NCBI GenBank assembly: GCA_003523465.1
Contig: DQAA01000564.1
Coordinates: forward strand, 1-5,730
From: Pseudomonas sp.
Lineage (GTDB): Bacteria; Pseudomonadota; Gammaproteobacteria; Pseudomonadales; Pseudomonadaceae
Direction of reading: 5' to 3'
Length of the DNA: 5,730 nucleotides
In this document: positions 1-5,730 of the stretch, one piece after another
Layout of the letters: every line of letters starts with the position of its first letter
How positions within the stretch are numbered: the stretch's first letter is position 1
Notes under the pieces: model-generated
Told to the model about the DNA's origin: nothing
Seen by the model: the letters and a program-made list of their open reading frames with translations, nothing else
Database searches by the model: none
Made by a program: the position numbers and the translations under genes

Positions 1-180
1 GGGGTGTTCGGCGCGCTGCTGGCCCAGGACATGAGCGCCTGGGATGCGGCCTGCCTGGGTGTCTGGCTGCATGCCTGTGCGGGGGAGCGTCTCGGCGATC
101 AGGGGCGCGGGCTGGCGGCCCATGATCTGATCCCGTCTATTCGTCAGTTGTTGGAGGAGCATTCAGCGTGTCAGGCATAA
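1..180 (+). CDS. nnrD: NnrD, ADP-dependent (S)-NAD(P)H-hydrate dehydratase, C-terminal end (partial)
   Basis: Frame 1 is open from the first base to a TAA at 178-180 and gives the last 59 residues of a protein whose start lies outside the window. The text (GVFGALLAQ, then GVWLHACAGE, then GLAAHDLIPSIRQLLEEH) matches the C-terminal end of the YjeF/NnrD carbohydrate-kinase-like domain, which ends with a glycine-rich turn, an Ala-Ala-x-x-Gly-Val-x-x-His helix and a Leu-x-Ala-x-Asp-Leu segment. The family uses ADP to dehydrate damaged NAD(P)H hydrates back to NAD(P)H; in many bacteria it is fused to the NnrE epimerase domain, which cannot be judged here. The assignment also rests on context, since this gene normally precedes tsaE in this cluster. 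Its last 13 bases overlap the tsaE start, so the two are probably cotranscribed and translationally coupled. Confidence 0.88.
   Translation, partial: GVFGALLAQDMSAWDAACLGVWLHACAGERLGDQGRGLAAHDLIPSIRQLLEEHSACQA
153..159 (+). promoter_or_regulatory. Ribosome binding site of tsaE
   Basis: A strong purine-rich Shine-Dalgarno sequence, GGAGGAG, lies inside the nnrD reading frame and ends 8 bases before the GTG at 168. It supports the GTG as the true tsaE start, because no ATG lies near it in that frame. Confidence 0.75.
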
Positions 181-638
181 CCCTGTTTCTGGCCGACGAG
201 CAGGCCATGGTCGACTTCGGTGCGCGTGTCGCCCAGGTGACCCAAGGCCACGGTGTGATTTTTCTGGAAGGTAACCTCGGCGCGGGGAAAACCACCCTGT
301 CCCGCGGCATCATCCGCGGCCTTGGTCATACCGGTGCGGTGAAAAGTCCTACATTTACAGTTGTGGAACCCTACGAGATTGGCGAAGTCCGAGCCTTTCA
401 CTTCGACCTTTATCGTTTGGTCGATCCGGAAGAGCTGGAGTTCATGGGGATTCGCGACTATTTCGAGGGTGACGCGCTGTGTCTGTTCGAGTGGCCGGAC
501 AAGGGTGAGGGCATTTTGCCAAAGCCGGACCTGACCATTACCATAAGCCCCCAGGCGGGCGGCCGGTCGTTGAGCCTGTCGCCGCAAGGTGCTCGCGGTG
601 AAGCCTGGTGTGCCGCTCTGGCCGTGGAATTCAAATAG
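168..638 (+). CDS. tsaE: TsaE, tRNA t6A37 biosynthesis ATPase (YjeE family)
   Basis: This is the small cytoplasmic P-loop ATPase that works with TsaB and TsaD in making N6-threonylcarbamoyladenosine at A37 of ANN-decoding tRNAs; its ATP hydrolysis is thought to reset the TsaBD complex. The 156 residues fit the usual family length. Visible motifs are the Walker A loop GNLGAGKTT (35-43, Lys41, Thr42), SPTF (60-63, switch-like), HFDLYR (78-83, Asp80 in the metal-binding position) and LFEWPDKGE (106-114, with Glu108 and Trp109 in the expected catalytic and nucleotide-stacking positions). All key residues are present. The GTG start is favoured by a strong ribosome binding site and by homologous N-terminal length. 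The gene overlaps nnrD by 13 bp and stops 14 bp before the chosen amiB start. Confidence 0.96.
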   Translation: MSGITLFLADEQAMVDFGARVAQVTQGHGVIFLEGNLGAGKTTLSRGIIRGLGHTGAVKSPTFTVVEPYEIGEVRAFHFDLYRLVDPEELEFMGIRDYFEGDALCLFEWPDKGEGILPKPDLTITISPQAGGRSLSLSPQGARGEAWCAALAVEFK

Positions 639-642
639 AAAT

Positions 643-651
643 GGGGAAAGG
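643..651 (+). promoter_or_regulatory. Probable ribosome binding site of amiB
   Basis: The purine run GGGGAAAGG sits just before the ATG at 653, with its GGGGA part about 5 bases away. The upstream in-frame ATG at 641 has only TAG-AA from the end of tsaE before it and no Shine-Dalgarno. This helps decide that amiB starts at 653. Confidence 0.5.
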
Positions 652-652
652 T

Positions 653-2080
653 ATGCGCTTTCGCGCACTGGTTGCCGTCGTAGGACTGCTGCTTACGGCA
701 GTGACCGTTGAGGCTTTCGCGGCCTCGCAGGTCAAGAGCATGCGTCTGTGGCGCGCGCCGGACAACACGCGACTGGTCTTCGACCTCTCCGGCCCGGTGG
801 AGCACAGCGTCTTCACCCTGACCGCGCCGGATCGCCTGGTCATCGATATCAATGGCGCCACCCTGGGTGCGCCGCTGACTGCCTCCACGTCGAACACCCC
901 GATCACCGCAGTGCGCTCGGCACAACGTACGCCGACGGATCTGCGCGTGGTGATCGACCTGAGCAAGGCCGTCACCCCGAAAAGCTTCACCCTCGCCCCC
1001 AATGCCCAATACGGCAACCGCCTGGTGGTCGACCTGTACGACCAGGAAGCCGACGCCATTGCCGCGACGACTCCTCCACCGACCCCTGTCACGACTGCCC
1101 CGGCGGCTCCGGCAGTGCCGGTCACGCCTGCGCAACCGGCGATCAAGCTGACGCCGGTGCCGAACGGCAAGCGCGATATCGTTATCGCCATCGACGCCGG
1201 TCACGGCGGCGAAGACCCGGGCGCCTCGGGATCCCGCGGGCAGCACGAGAAAGACATCGTCCTGCAGATCGCCAAGGAGCTGCAGCGCCAGATCAACACC
1301 GAGAAGGGCTTCCGCGCCGAGCTGACCCGGACTGGCGATTACTTCATCCCGCTGCGCAAGCGCACCGAGATCGCCCGCAAGAAGGGCGCCGACCTGTTCA
1401 TCTCGATTCACGCCGATGCCGCACCGTCCAAGGCCGCCTTCGGTGCCTCGGTGTTCGCCTTGTCCGATCGCGGCGCCACTTCCGAGACCGCACGCTGGCT
1501 GGCGGACAGTGAAAACCGTTCCGACCTGATCGGCGGTGCCGGCAACGTCAGCCTCGATGACAAGGACCGCATGCTCGCCGGCGTGCTGCTCGACCTGTCG
1601 ATGACCGCCTCGCTCAGCTCCAGCCTGAACGTCGGGCAAAAGGTGCTCGGCAATATTGGCCGGGTCACGTCGCTGCACAAGCGTCGGGTGGAACAGGCCG
1701 GGTTCATGGTGCTGAAATCGCCGGACATCCCGTCGATCCTGGTAGAAACGGGCTTCATCTCCAACGCCAATGAGGCCGCCAAGCTGGCCACGGCCAGCCA
1801 CCAGCAGTCGCTGGCGCGCTCGATCCATAGCGGCGTGAAGCAGTTCTTCCAGCAAAACCCGCCGCCAGGCACTTATATCGCGTGGCTGCGCGACAACGGC
1901 AAGATCGCCCAGGGGCCGCGTGAGCACACGGTGCGTCCGGGCGAGACCCTGGCGATGATTGCCGTGCGCTATCAGGTCAGCGTGGCCAGCCTGCGCAGCA
2001 ACAACAGCCTGAAAAGCGATGAACTGAAAGTCGGGCAGAACCTCGATATCCCCGCCACCACCCTGGCGGGACAACCATGA
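653..2080 (+). CDS. amiB: AmiB-type N-acetylmuramoyl-L-alanine amidase
   Basis: This is a periplasmic zinc amidase that cuts the bond between MurNAc and the L-Ala of the stem peptide, splitting septal peptidoglycan during daughter-cell separation. From the ATG at 653 it has 475 residues: a signal peptide (1 to about 24, RFR then a hydrophobic core, cleavage near AFAAS), an AMIN targeting domain (about 26-130), a Pro/Ala/Thr-rich linker (about 139-163), the Amidase_3 catalytic domain (about 175-400) and a C-terminal LysM peptidoglycan-binding domain (about 424-467). Zinc ligands are visible as His184 (DAGHGG), Glu199 (QHEKD) and His253 (SIHAD), with catalytic Glu365 (VETGF). The segment around 280-330 corresponds to the autoinhibitory helix that EnvC-type activators displace in this family. 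In-frame GTG 608 and ATG 641 are rejected because they would put extra residues before the signal peptide and lack a ribosome binding site. The stop overlaps the mutL ATG. Confidence 0.96.
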   Translation: MRFRALVAVVGLLLTAVTVEAFAASQVKSMRLWRAPDNTRLVFDLSGPVEHSVFTLTAPDRLVIDINGATLGAPLTASTSNTPITAVRSAQRTPTDLRVVIDLSKAVTPKSFTLAPNAQYGNRLVVDLYDQEADAIAATTPPPTPVTTAPAAPAVPVTPAQPAIKLTPVPNGKRDIVIAIDAGHGGEDPGASGSRGQHEKDIVLQIAKELQRQINTEKGFRAELTRTGDYFIPLRKRTEIARKKGADLFISIHADAAPSKAAFGASVFALSDRGATSETARWLADSENRSDLIGGAGNVSLDDKDRMLAGVLLDLSMTASLSSSLNVGQKVLGNIGRVTSLHKRRVEQAGFMVLKSPDIPSILVETGFISNANEAAKLATASHQQSLARSIHSGVKQFFQQNPPPGTYIAWLRDNGKIAQGPREHTVRPGETLAMIAVRYQVSVASLRSNNSLKSDELKVGQNLDIPATTLAGQP

Positions 2081-3960
2081 GTTCTGCCTCGCGCATCGAA
2101 CTGCTCAGCCCCCGCCTCGCCAACCAGATCGCCGCCGGCGAGGTGGTCGAGCGGCCGGCTTCGGTGATCAAGGAACTGCTGGAAAACAGCCTCGACTCCG
2201 GTGCCAGGCGCATCGATGTGGAGGTGGAGCAGGGCGGAGTTAAGCTGCTCAAGGTGCGCGACGACGGTAGCGGTATCGCCTCCGATGACTTGCCGCTGGC
2301 CCTGGCCCGTCACGCCACCAGCAAGATCCGCGATCTCGAGGACCTGGAGCGGGTGATGAGCCTGGGTTTCCGTGGTGAAGCGCTGGCCTCGATCAGTTCG
2401 GTGGCGCGCCTTACCCTGACCTCGCGCACCCGCGACGCCCAGCAGGCCTGGCAGGTGGAAACCGAGGGCCGCGACATGGCCCCGCGGGTGCAGCCCGCGG
2501 CGCACCCGGTGGGGACTTCGGTTGAAGTGCGCGACCTGTTCTTCAATACACCGGCGCGGCGCAAGTTCCTCAAGACCGAAAAGACCGAGTTCGACCACCT
2601 CCAGGAAGTGATCCGGCGCCTGGCGCTGGCGCGGTTCGATGTCGGGTTTCACCTGCGTCATAACGGCAAGAGCATTCTCAGCCTGCATGAGGCGCCGGAC
2701 GAGATGTCCCGGGCGCGGCGTGTCGGCGCGATCTGCGGTCCGGGCTTCCTGGAGCAGGCGCTGCCGATCGAGATCGAACGCAATGGCCTGCGTTTGTGGG
2801 GGTGGGTCGGGTTGCCGACGTTCTCCCGCAGCCAGGCGGACCTCCAGTATTTCTTCGTGAATGGCCGCGCGGTGCGCGACAAGCTGGTCGCCCATGCGGT
2901 GCGCCAGGCTTATCGCGATGTGCTGTTCAATGGTCGTCACCCGACCTTCGTGCTGTTCCTCGAACTCGATCCGACCGGGGTCGATGTCAACGTCCACCCG
3001 ACCAAGCATGAAGTGCGCTTCCGTGACGGACGCATGGTTCACGATTTCCTCTACGGCACCCTGCACCGGGCGCTGGCGGATGTACGGCCGGACGATCAGG
3101 TCGCGGCTCCGGCGGCGACCGAGGAAATCATCCGGGCTACCGGCTTGCAGGCCGGGGAGTTCGGGCCCCAGGGTGAGATGCGGCTTTCCGCTGCGGTGCT
3201 GGAGCAGCCGGTTGCCGCGCCATCGGCAAGCCCTGCCGGCGCTGGCTACCAGTACAACTACACGCCGCGTCCGACGGCTGCCGTTCCTGTCCAGGAAGCG
3301 CGCGAGGCCTATCGCGAGTTCTATGCTCCGCTGGCCAACGCACAGCCGGCGCCGTTGCCGGAAAGCGAGCGCGACATTCCGCCGCTGGGCTACGCACTGG
3401 CGCAACTGAAGGGTATCTATATCCTTGCGGAAAACGCCCACGGCCTGGTGCTGGTGGACATGCACGCAGCTCACGAACGGATCATGTACGAACGGCTGAA
3501 GATCGCTATGGCCAGCGAAGGCCTGAGCGGCCAGCCGTTGCTGGTGCCGGAGTCCCTGGCGTTGAGCCAGCGCGAGGCCGATTGCGCCGAAGAGCATGCG
3601 CAATGGTTCCAGCGTCTTGGCTTCGAATTGCAGCGCCTGGGCCCGGAAAGCTTGGCGATCCGGCAGATTCCGGCGCTGCTCAAGCAGGCCGAGGCCAATC
3701 GCCTGGTGCAGGACGTGCTTGCCGACCTGATGGAATACGGCACCAGTGACCGGATCCAGGCGCATCTGAACGAACTGCTCGGGACCATGGCGTGCCATGG
3801 TGCAGTGAGGGCCAACCGACGTCTGGCCATCCCTGAAATGAACGGTCTGCTGCGCGATATGGAAAACACCGAGCGCAGCGGCCAATGCAACCACGGTCGT
3901 CCGACCTGGACCCAGATGGGCCTGGATGACCTGGACAAACTGTTCCTGCGCGGTCGTTGA
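2077..3960 (+). CDS. mutL: MutL, DNA mismatch repair protein
   Basis: MutL couples mismatch recognition by MutS to strand incision. The 627-residue product has the GHKL ATPase N-terminal half: KELLENSLD (Glu33 as general base, Asn37 for Mg), DDGSGI (62-67), ATSKI (80-84) and GFRGEAL (98-103). The S5-like transducer domain carries VNGRAVRD (261-268) and [11 protein letters not shown] (305-315, Lys310). A low-complexity Pro/Ala linker (about 340-430) leads to the C-terminal dimerisation domain. That domain has a beta-clamp-binding-like QPLLVP (486-491), [12 protein letters not shown] (461-472), ACHGAVRA (572-579) and CNHGRPT (604-610), which together make up the metal-dependent endonuclease site of MutL from bacteria that lack MutH. 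The start overlaps the amiB stop as ATGA, with only a weak GGCGGGA upstream, so initiation is probably coupled to amiB translation. The length is normal and no frameshift is seen. Confidence 0.98.
   Translation: MSSASRIELLSPRLANQIAAGEVVERPASVIKELLENSLDSGARRIDVEVEQGGVKLLKVRDDGSGIASDDLPLALARHATSKIRDLEDLERVMSLGFRGEALASISSVARLTLTSRTRDAQQAWQVETEGRDMAPRVQPAAHPVGTSVEVRDLFFNTPARRKFLKTEKTEFDHLQEVIRRLALARFDVGFHLRHNGKSILSLHEAPDEMSRARRVGAICGPGFLEQALPIEIERNGLRLWGWVGLPTFSRSQADLQYFFVNGRAVRDKLVAHAVRQAYRDVLFNGRHPTFVLFLELDPTGVDVNVHPTKHEVRFRDGRMVHDFLYGTLHRALADVRPDDQVAAPAATEEIIRATGLQAGEFGPQGEMRLSAAVLEQPVAAPSASPAGAGYQYNYTPRPTAAVPVQEAREAYREFYAPLANAQPAPLPESERDIPPLGYALAQLKGIYILAENAHGLVLVDMHAAHERIMYERLKIAMASEGLSGQPLLVPESLALSQREADCAEEHAQWFQRLGFELQRLGPESLAIRQIPALLKQAEANRLVQDVLADLMEYGTSDRIQAHLNELLGTMACHGAVRANRRLAIPEMNGLLRDMENTERSGQCNHGRPTWTQMGLDDLDKLFLRGR
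2296..2307 (+). repeat. Tandem hexanucleotide (CTGGCC)x2 in the mutL ATP-lid region
   Basis: Two perfect copies of CTGGCC encode Leu74-Ala75-Leu76-Ala77, just before RHATSKI. The same stretch in Escherichia coli and Salmonella mutL carries three CTGGCG-type copies and is a known slippage hotspot that switches mismatch repair off. Two copies are less slippery, and here they may simply reflect coding constraint. Confidence 0.6.
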
Positions 3961-3964
3961 ATTA

Positions 3965-4939
3965 ATGGCGTTGTCGAAACCTCCGGCGATTTTCCTGATG
4001 GGCCCGACTGCTGCGGGCAAGACCGACCTGGCCATCGAACTCACCAAAGTGCTGCCCTGCGAGTTGATCAGCGTCGACTCGGCGTTGATCTATCGCGGCA
4101 TGGATATCGGTACGGCCAAGCCCTCGAAGGACATCCTCGCCGCGCACCCCCATCGCCTCATCGATATCCTCGACCCGGCCGAGAGCTATTCGGCAGCGGA
4201 CTTCCGTCGCGACGCCCTCGAAGCCATGGCCGATATCACCGCGCGGGGCAAGATCCCGCTGCTGGTGGGCGGCACCATGCTGTATTACAAGGCGCTGCTG
4301 GAAGGTCTGGCGGATATGCCGGCGGCGGATCCGCAGGTTCGTTCCGAGCTGGAAGCCCAGGCGCAGCAACAAGGCTGGAAGGCCTTGCATGACGAGCTGG
4401 CGGCAGTTGATCCGGTGTCGGCGGCGCGCATCCATCCGAATGATCCGCAGCGTCTGATCCGCGCGCTCGAGGTGTATCGGGTGAGCGGTTTAACGATGAC
4501 TTCACATCGTTTGCGTCAAGCTGAGCAAAGTAATAGCACTGACCCTTCTGGGCAGGGGCAATTGCCCTATACTGTCGCCAGCCTGGCCATCGCCCCGCAG
4601 GACCGACAGGTGCTGCATGAGCGAATTGCACTAAGATTCACGCAAATGCTGGAACAGGGCTTCATTGACGAGGTCCGATTGCTGCGCGCGAGAAGTGACT
4701 TGCACGCGGGACTGCCGTCTATACGGGCAGTTGGTTATCGCCAGGTCTGGGATCATCTTGATGGCAAGCTGACTTCAGTTGAAATGCAGGAGCGCGGCAT
4801 CATTGCCACCCGCCAGTTGGCGAAGCGGCAATTTACCTGGTTGCGCAGTTGGGCCGATCTCCATTGGTTGGACAGCCTGGCTTGCGACAATCTGTCTCGC
4901 ACCTTGAAATACCTCGGGACCGTCTCCATATTGGGCTGA
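3965..4939 (+). CDS. miaA: MiaA, tRNA dimethylallyltransferase
   Basis: MiaA transfers the dimethylallyl group of DMAPP to N6 of A37 in tRNAs reading UNN codons, giving i6A (later ms2i6A through MiaB). The 324-residue product has the full family set: a P-loop GPTAAGKT (13-20), [18 protein letters not shown] (36-53, with Asp38 as the probable general base), HRLIDILDP (63-71), [14 protein letters not shown] (101-114, Thr104), [17 protein letters not shown] (156-172), IRAVGYRQ (253-260) and [14 protein letters not shown] (281-294). The ATG at 3965, 5 bases past the mutL stop, gives the usual N-terminus. An in-frame ATG at 3926 would add 13 unrelated residues inside mutL. No clear Shine-Dalgarno precedes 3965, so coupling to mutL is likely. 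From about codon 176 onwards the codon use loosens (TTA, CTA, AGA, ATA), unlike the first half and mutL. The last codons carry a promoter-like sequence for hfq. Confidence 0.97.
   Translation: MALSKPPAIFLMGPTAAGKTDLAIELTKVLPCELISVDSALIYRGMDIGTAKPSKDILAAHPHRLIDILDPAESYSAADFRRDALEAMADITARGKIPLLVGGTMLYYKALLEGLADMPAADPQVRSELEAQAQQQGWKALHDELAAVDPVSAARIHPNDPQRLIRALEVYRVSGLTMTSHRLRQAEQSNSTDPSGQGQLPYTVASLAIAPQDRQVLHERIALRFTQMLEQGFIDEVRLLRARSDLHAGLPSIRAVGYRQVWDHLDGKLTSVEMQERGIIATRQLAKRQFTWLRSWADLHWLDSLACDNLSRTLKYLGTVSILG
4556..4573 (+). promoter_or_regulatory. 12-bp palindrome abutting a -10-like hexamer inside miaA (weak candidate)
   Basis: GGGCAATTGCCC (4556-4567) is a perfect palindrome directly followed by TATACT (4568-4573), a 5 of 6 match to a sigma-70 -10 element. 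The best -35 at normal spacing is poor (TTCTGG or CTTCTG). The bases encode Gln-Gly-Gln-Leu-Pro-Tyr-Thr of MiaA, which may be enough to explain them. The palindrome is certain; a regulatory role is speculative. Confidence 0.2.
4903..4932 (+). promoter_or_regulatory. Candidate hfq promoter, overlapping sigma-32 and sigma-70 type elements
   Basis: CTTGAAA at 4903-4909 is followed 14 bases later by CTCCATAT at 4924-4931. The sigma-32 consensus is CTTGAA(A) then CCCCATNT at about this spacing, so there is one mismatch in each-element terms (CTCC for CCCC). The same bases also read as TTGAAA (4904-4909), 17 bases, CATATT (4927-4932), a 5 of 6 and 4 of 6 match to sigma-70. Transcription would start near 4937-4942, at the end of miaA, leaving a leader of roughly 90-95 nt before hfq. 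In E. coli, hfq is known to have both sigma-70 and heat-shock promoters inside the preceding gene miaA, which makes the position credible. The site was found by eye and is untested. Confidence 0.5.
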
Positions 4940-5032
4940 ATCCCGCAATTGCCGTCTATCCTTGGGGGTGGGGCGGCTTGAGCCATCAGTTTCTTTGTTT
5001 TTTTACTATTGATCCTTACAGGAGTGCGGCAT
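4940..5032 (+). promoter_or_regulatory. hfq 5' leader with a U-rich tract
   Basis: This 93-bp stretch is the longest non-coding space in the window. It has a G-rich part (4964-4976) and a very weak GGCTTGAGCC hairpin (4975-4984). A tract of 15 bases (4990-5004) has 13 thymines and ends in seven in a row; the hfq Shine-Dalgarno follows. The hairpin is too short and too far from the T run for a convincing intrinsic terminator. A U-rich single-stranded tract close to the start would suit binding to the Hfq proximal face; Hfq is known to repress its own mRNA through the leader in E. coli. The role here is inferred. Confidence 0.4.
5020..5024 (+). promoter_or_regulatory. Ribosome binding site of hfq
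   Basis: AGGAG ends 8 bases before the ATG at 5033. It fixes the start there rather than at the in-frame TTG at 5009, which lies upstream of this site and has no Shine-Dalgarno of its own. Confidence 0.85.
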
Positions 5033-5293
5033 ATGTCAAAAGGGCATTCGCTACAAGACCCTTACTTGAATACTTTGAGAAAAGAAAAAGTCGGGGTTTC
5101 GATCTATCTGGTCAACGGCATCAAGCTGCAAGGCACCATCGAGTCCTTCGACCAGTTCGTCATCCTGCTGAAAAACACTGTCAGCCAGATGGTTTACAAG
5201 CACGCGATCTCGACCGTTGTTCCGGTCCGTCCAATCCGTCTGCCTAGCGCAGCTGATGCCGAACACGGCGACGCTGAGCCAGGTAACGCCTGA
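5033..5293 (+). CDS. hfq: Hfq, RNA chaperone
   Basis: Hfq is a hexameric Sm-like ring that pairs small RNAs with mRNAs and, in Pseudomonas, also represses catabolic mRNAs together with Crc. The 86-residue product carries every recognised RNA-contact position: Gln8, Phe39, Phe42, Lys56 and His57 (YKHAIS) on the proximal face for U-rich 3' ends; Tyr25, Ile30, Lys31 and Gln33 on the distal face for A-rich RNA; and the rim patch Arg16-Lys17-Glu18-Lys19. The Sm core spans about 7-68. The tail (69-86) is short, acidic and probably disordered, in contrast to the about 35-residue tail of the 102-residue E. coli protein, as is usual in Pseudomonas. The gene has its own good ribosome binding site and a probable promoter in miaA, so it is likely made both from the long operon and independently. 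The stop is 12 bp before hflX. Confidence 0.98.
   Translation: MSKGHSLQDPYLNTLRKEKVGVSIYLVNGIKLQGTIESFDQFVILLKNTVSQMVYKHAISTVVPVRPIRLPSAADAEHGDAEPGNA
5082..5089 (+). promoter_or_regulatory. A-rich AANAANAA-type motif in the early hfq coding region
   Basis: AAGAAAAA fits the AANAANAA motif bound by the Hfq distal face with Crc in Pseudomonas. It lies about 50 nt after the start codon, in codons for the Arg16-Lys-Glu-Lys rim patch, so amino acid constraint is an adequate explanation. A regulatory role is a weak inference, because known targets have the motif close to the start codon. Confidence 0.2.
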
Positions 5294-5294
5294 T

Positions 5295-5299
5295 AGGAG
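5295..5299 (+). promoter_or_regulatory. Ribosome binding site of hflX
   Basis: AGGAG sits two bases after the hfq stop and 6 bases before the TTG at 5306. This is good spacing and is the main reason to accept a TTG start for hflX. Confidence 0.8.
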
Positions 5300-5305
5300 C
5301 CTGCT

Positions 5306-5730
5306 TTGTTCTTTGAGCGCCACGGTGGTGGTGAACGAGCCGTCCTCGTTCATCTGGAAGGTCAGAGCCCTGAGGCGCGCGAAGACCCGCAGGAGTTCCA
5401 GGAGCTGGCCTTGTCGGCCGGCGCCGATATCATTGCGCTCGCCAATGTGGCCCGACACCAGCCCACTGCCAAGTTTCTGATTGGCAGCGGCAAGGTCGAG
5501 GAGCTGCGCGACCTGGTCAAGGCCCAAGAGGCTGACCTGGTGATCTTCAATCACACCCTCACGCCCAGTCAGGAACGCAACCTCGAACGTGTCTTCGAGT
5601 GTCGCGTGCTCGACCGTACCGGCCTGATCCTCGACATCTTCGCCCAACGCGCGCGGACCCACGAGGGCAAGCTGCAGGTCGAACTGGCCCAGCTCGAACA
5701 CATGAGCACGCGCCTGGTTCGCGGCTGGAC
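5306..5730 (+). CDS. hflX: HflX, ribosome-associated GTPase, N-terminal part (partial)
   Basis: The frame opens at TTG 5306 and stays open to the window edge, giving the first 141 residues of a protein that is normally about 430 long. HflX is a GTPase that binds the 50S subunit and splits stalled or stress-arrested 70S ribosomes. The visible part is the family N-terminal domain: MFFERHGGGERAVLVHL at the start, IGSGKVEELRDLV (59-71), PSQERNLER (87-95), DRTGLILDIFAQRA (103-116) and THEGKLQVELAQLEH (118-132). The linker beginning RLVRGW leads towards the GTPase domain, whose G1-G4 motifs lie beyond the window. The TTG start is supported by a well-placed AGGAG and by the expected N-terminus, and no ATG or GTG near it would keep that N-terminus. 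The 12-bp gap after hfq implies cotranscription, as in the E. coli hfq-hflX arrangement. Confidence 0.95.
   Translation, partial: MFFERHGGGERAVLVHLEGQSPEAREDPQEFQELALSAGADIIALANVARHQPTAKFLIGSGKVEELRDLVKAQEADLVIFNHTLTPSQERNLERVFECRVLDRTGLILDIFAQRARTHEGKLQVELAQLEHMSTRLVRGW

Noticed and set aside
608..652. Longer amiB starting at GTG 608 or ATG 641
   Set aside because: These starts overlap or abut the tsaE end, lack a Shine-Dalgarno, and would place non-homologous residues before a clear signal peptide.
458..2074. Antisense open frame of 538 codons opposite tsaE and amiB
   Set aside because: It is the mirror of well-supported genes. High GC at third positions removes stop codons from the opposite strand, and the translation is low-complexity, rich in Arg, Gly and Gln, with no recognisable domain.
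1972..4047. Antisense open frame of 691 codons opposite mutL
   Set aside because: This has the same cause. It covers mutL, whose motifs are complete, and its His/Arg/Gln-rich translation resembles no family I know.
4549..4566. Sigma-54 promoter inside miaA (TGGGCAGGGGCAATTGCC)
   Set aside because: The GG and GC dinucleotides are 13 or 14 bases apart rather than the strict 12, and sigma-54 does not tolerate this change well.
4964..4976. G-quadruplex in the hfq leader
   Set aside because: There are only two runs of four or more G and one GG nearby, so at best a two-layer structure could form.
4975..5004. Rho-independent terminator between miaA and hfq
   Set aside because: The only hairpin (GGCTTGAGCC) has a 3-4 bp stem and stands several bases from the T run. 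Termination here would also cut hfq from the operon, so a U-rich leader element fits better.
4978..5007. Second hfq promoter TTGAGC, 18 bases, TTTACT
   Set aside because: Only 4 of 6 bases match in each hexamer, and the thymine-rich tract makes such matches likely by chance.
5018..5026. RsmA/CsrA binding site over the hfq ribosome binding site
   Set aside because: The sequence ACAGGAGT lacks the spacer base of the CANGGA consensus, and no loop presenting GGA is visible.

Overview
This window is GC-rich chromosomal DNA from a gammaproteobacterium, almost certainly a Pseudomonas and probably of the P. fluorescens/P. putida type. The evidence is the gene order, the 86-residue Hfq with its acidic C-terminal tail, and the wording of MutL, MiaA and AmiB, all recognised from memory because no search was possible. 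Everything reads on the + strand. I see no mobile element, CRISPR array, tRNA or rRNA. The only intergenic space longer than a few bases is the 93 bp in front of hfq.

Layout: the 3' end of nnrD (1-180) overlaps tsaE (168-638, GTG start). Next come amiB (653-2080), mutL (2077-3960, joined to amiB by an ATGA overlap), miaA (3965-4939), hfq (5033-5293) and the 5' end of hflX (from 5306, TTG start, running off the window). This is the conserved yjeF-yjeE-amiB-mutL-miaA-hfq-hflX cluster of gammaproteobacteria. Overlaps or gaps of at most 14 bp from nnrD to miaA imply one polycistronic message and translational coupling.

The products serve several housekeeping jobs: metabolite repair (NnrD), tRNA A37 modification by two separate pathways (TsaE for t6A, MiaA for i6A), septal peptidoglycan splitting (AmiB), mismatch repair (MutL), RNA chaperoning and sRNA regulation (Hfq), and a ribosome-associated GTPase (HflX).

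The part most worth a second look is the miaA 3' end and the hfq leader (about 4490-5032). The last codons of miaA hold a good match to a sigma-32 heat-shock promoter, superimposed on a 17-bp-spaced sigma-70-like promoter. Between it and the hfq start lies a U-rich tract that could be an Hfq binding site for autoregulation. The 3' half of miaA also has a cluster of codons rare in Pseudomonas and a 12-bp palindrome abutting a -10-like hexamer. I found no previously undescribed system. The window is an ordinary conserved operon with a plausible internal stress promoter.
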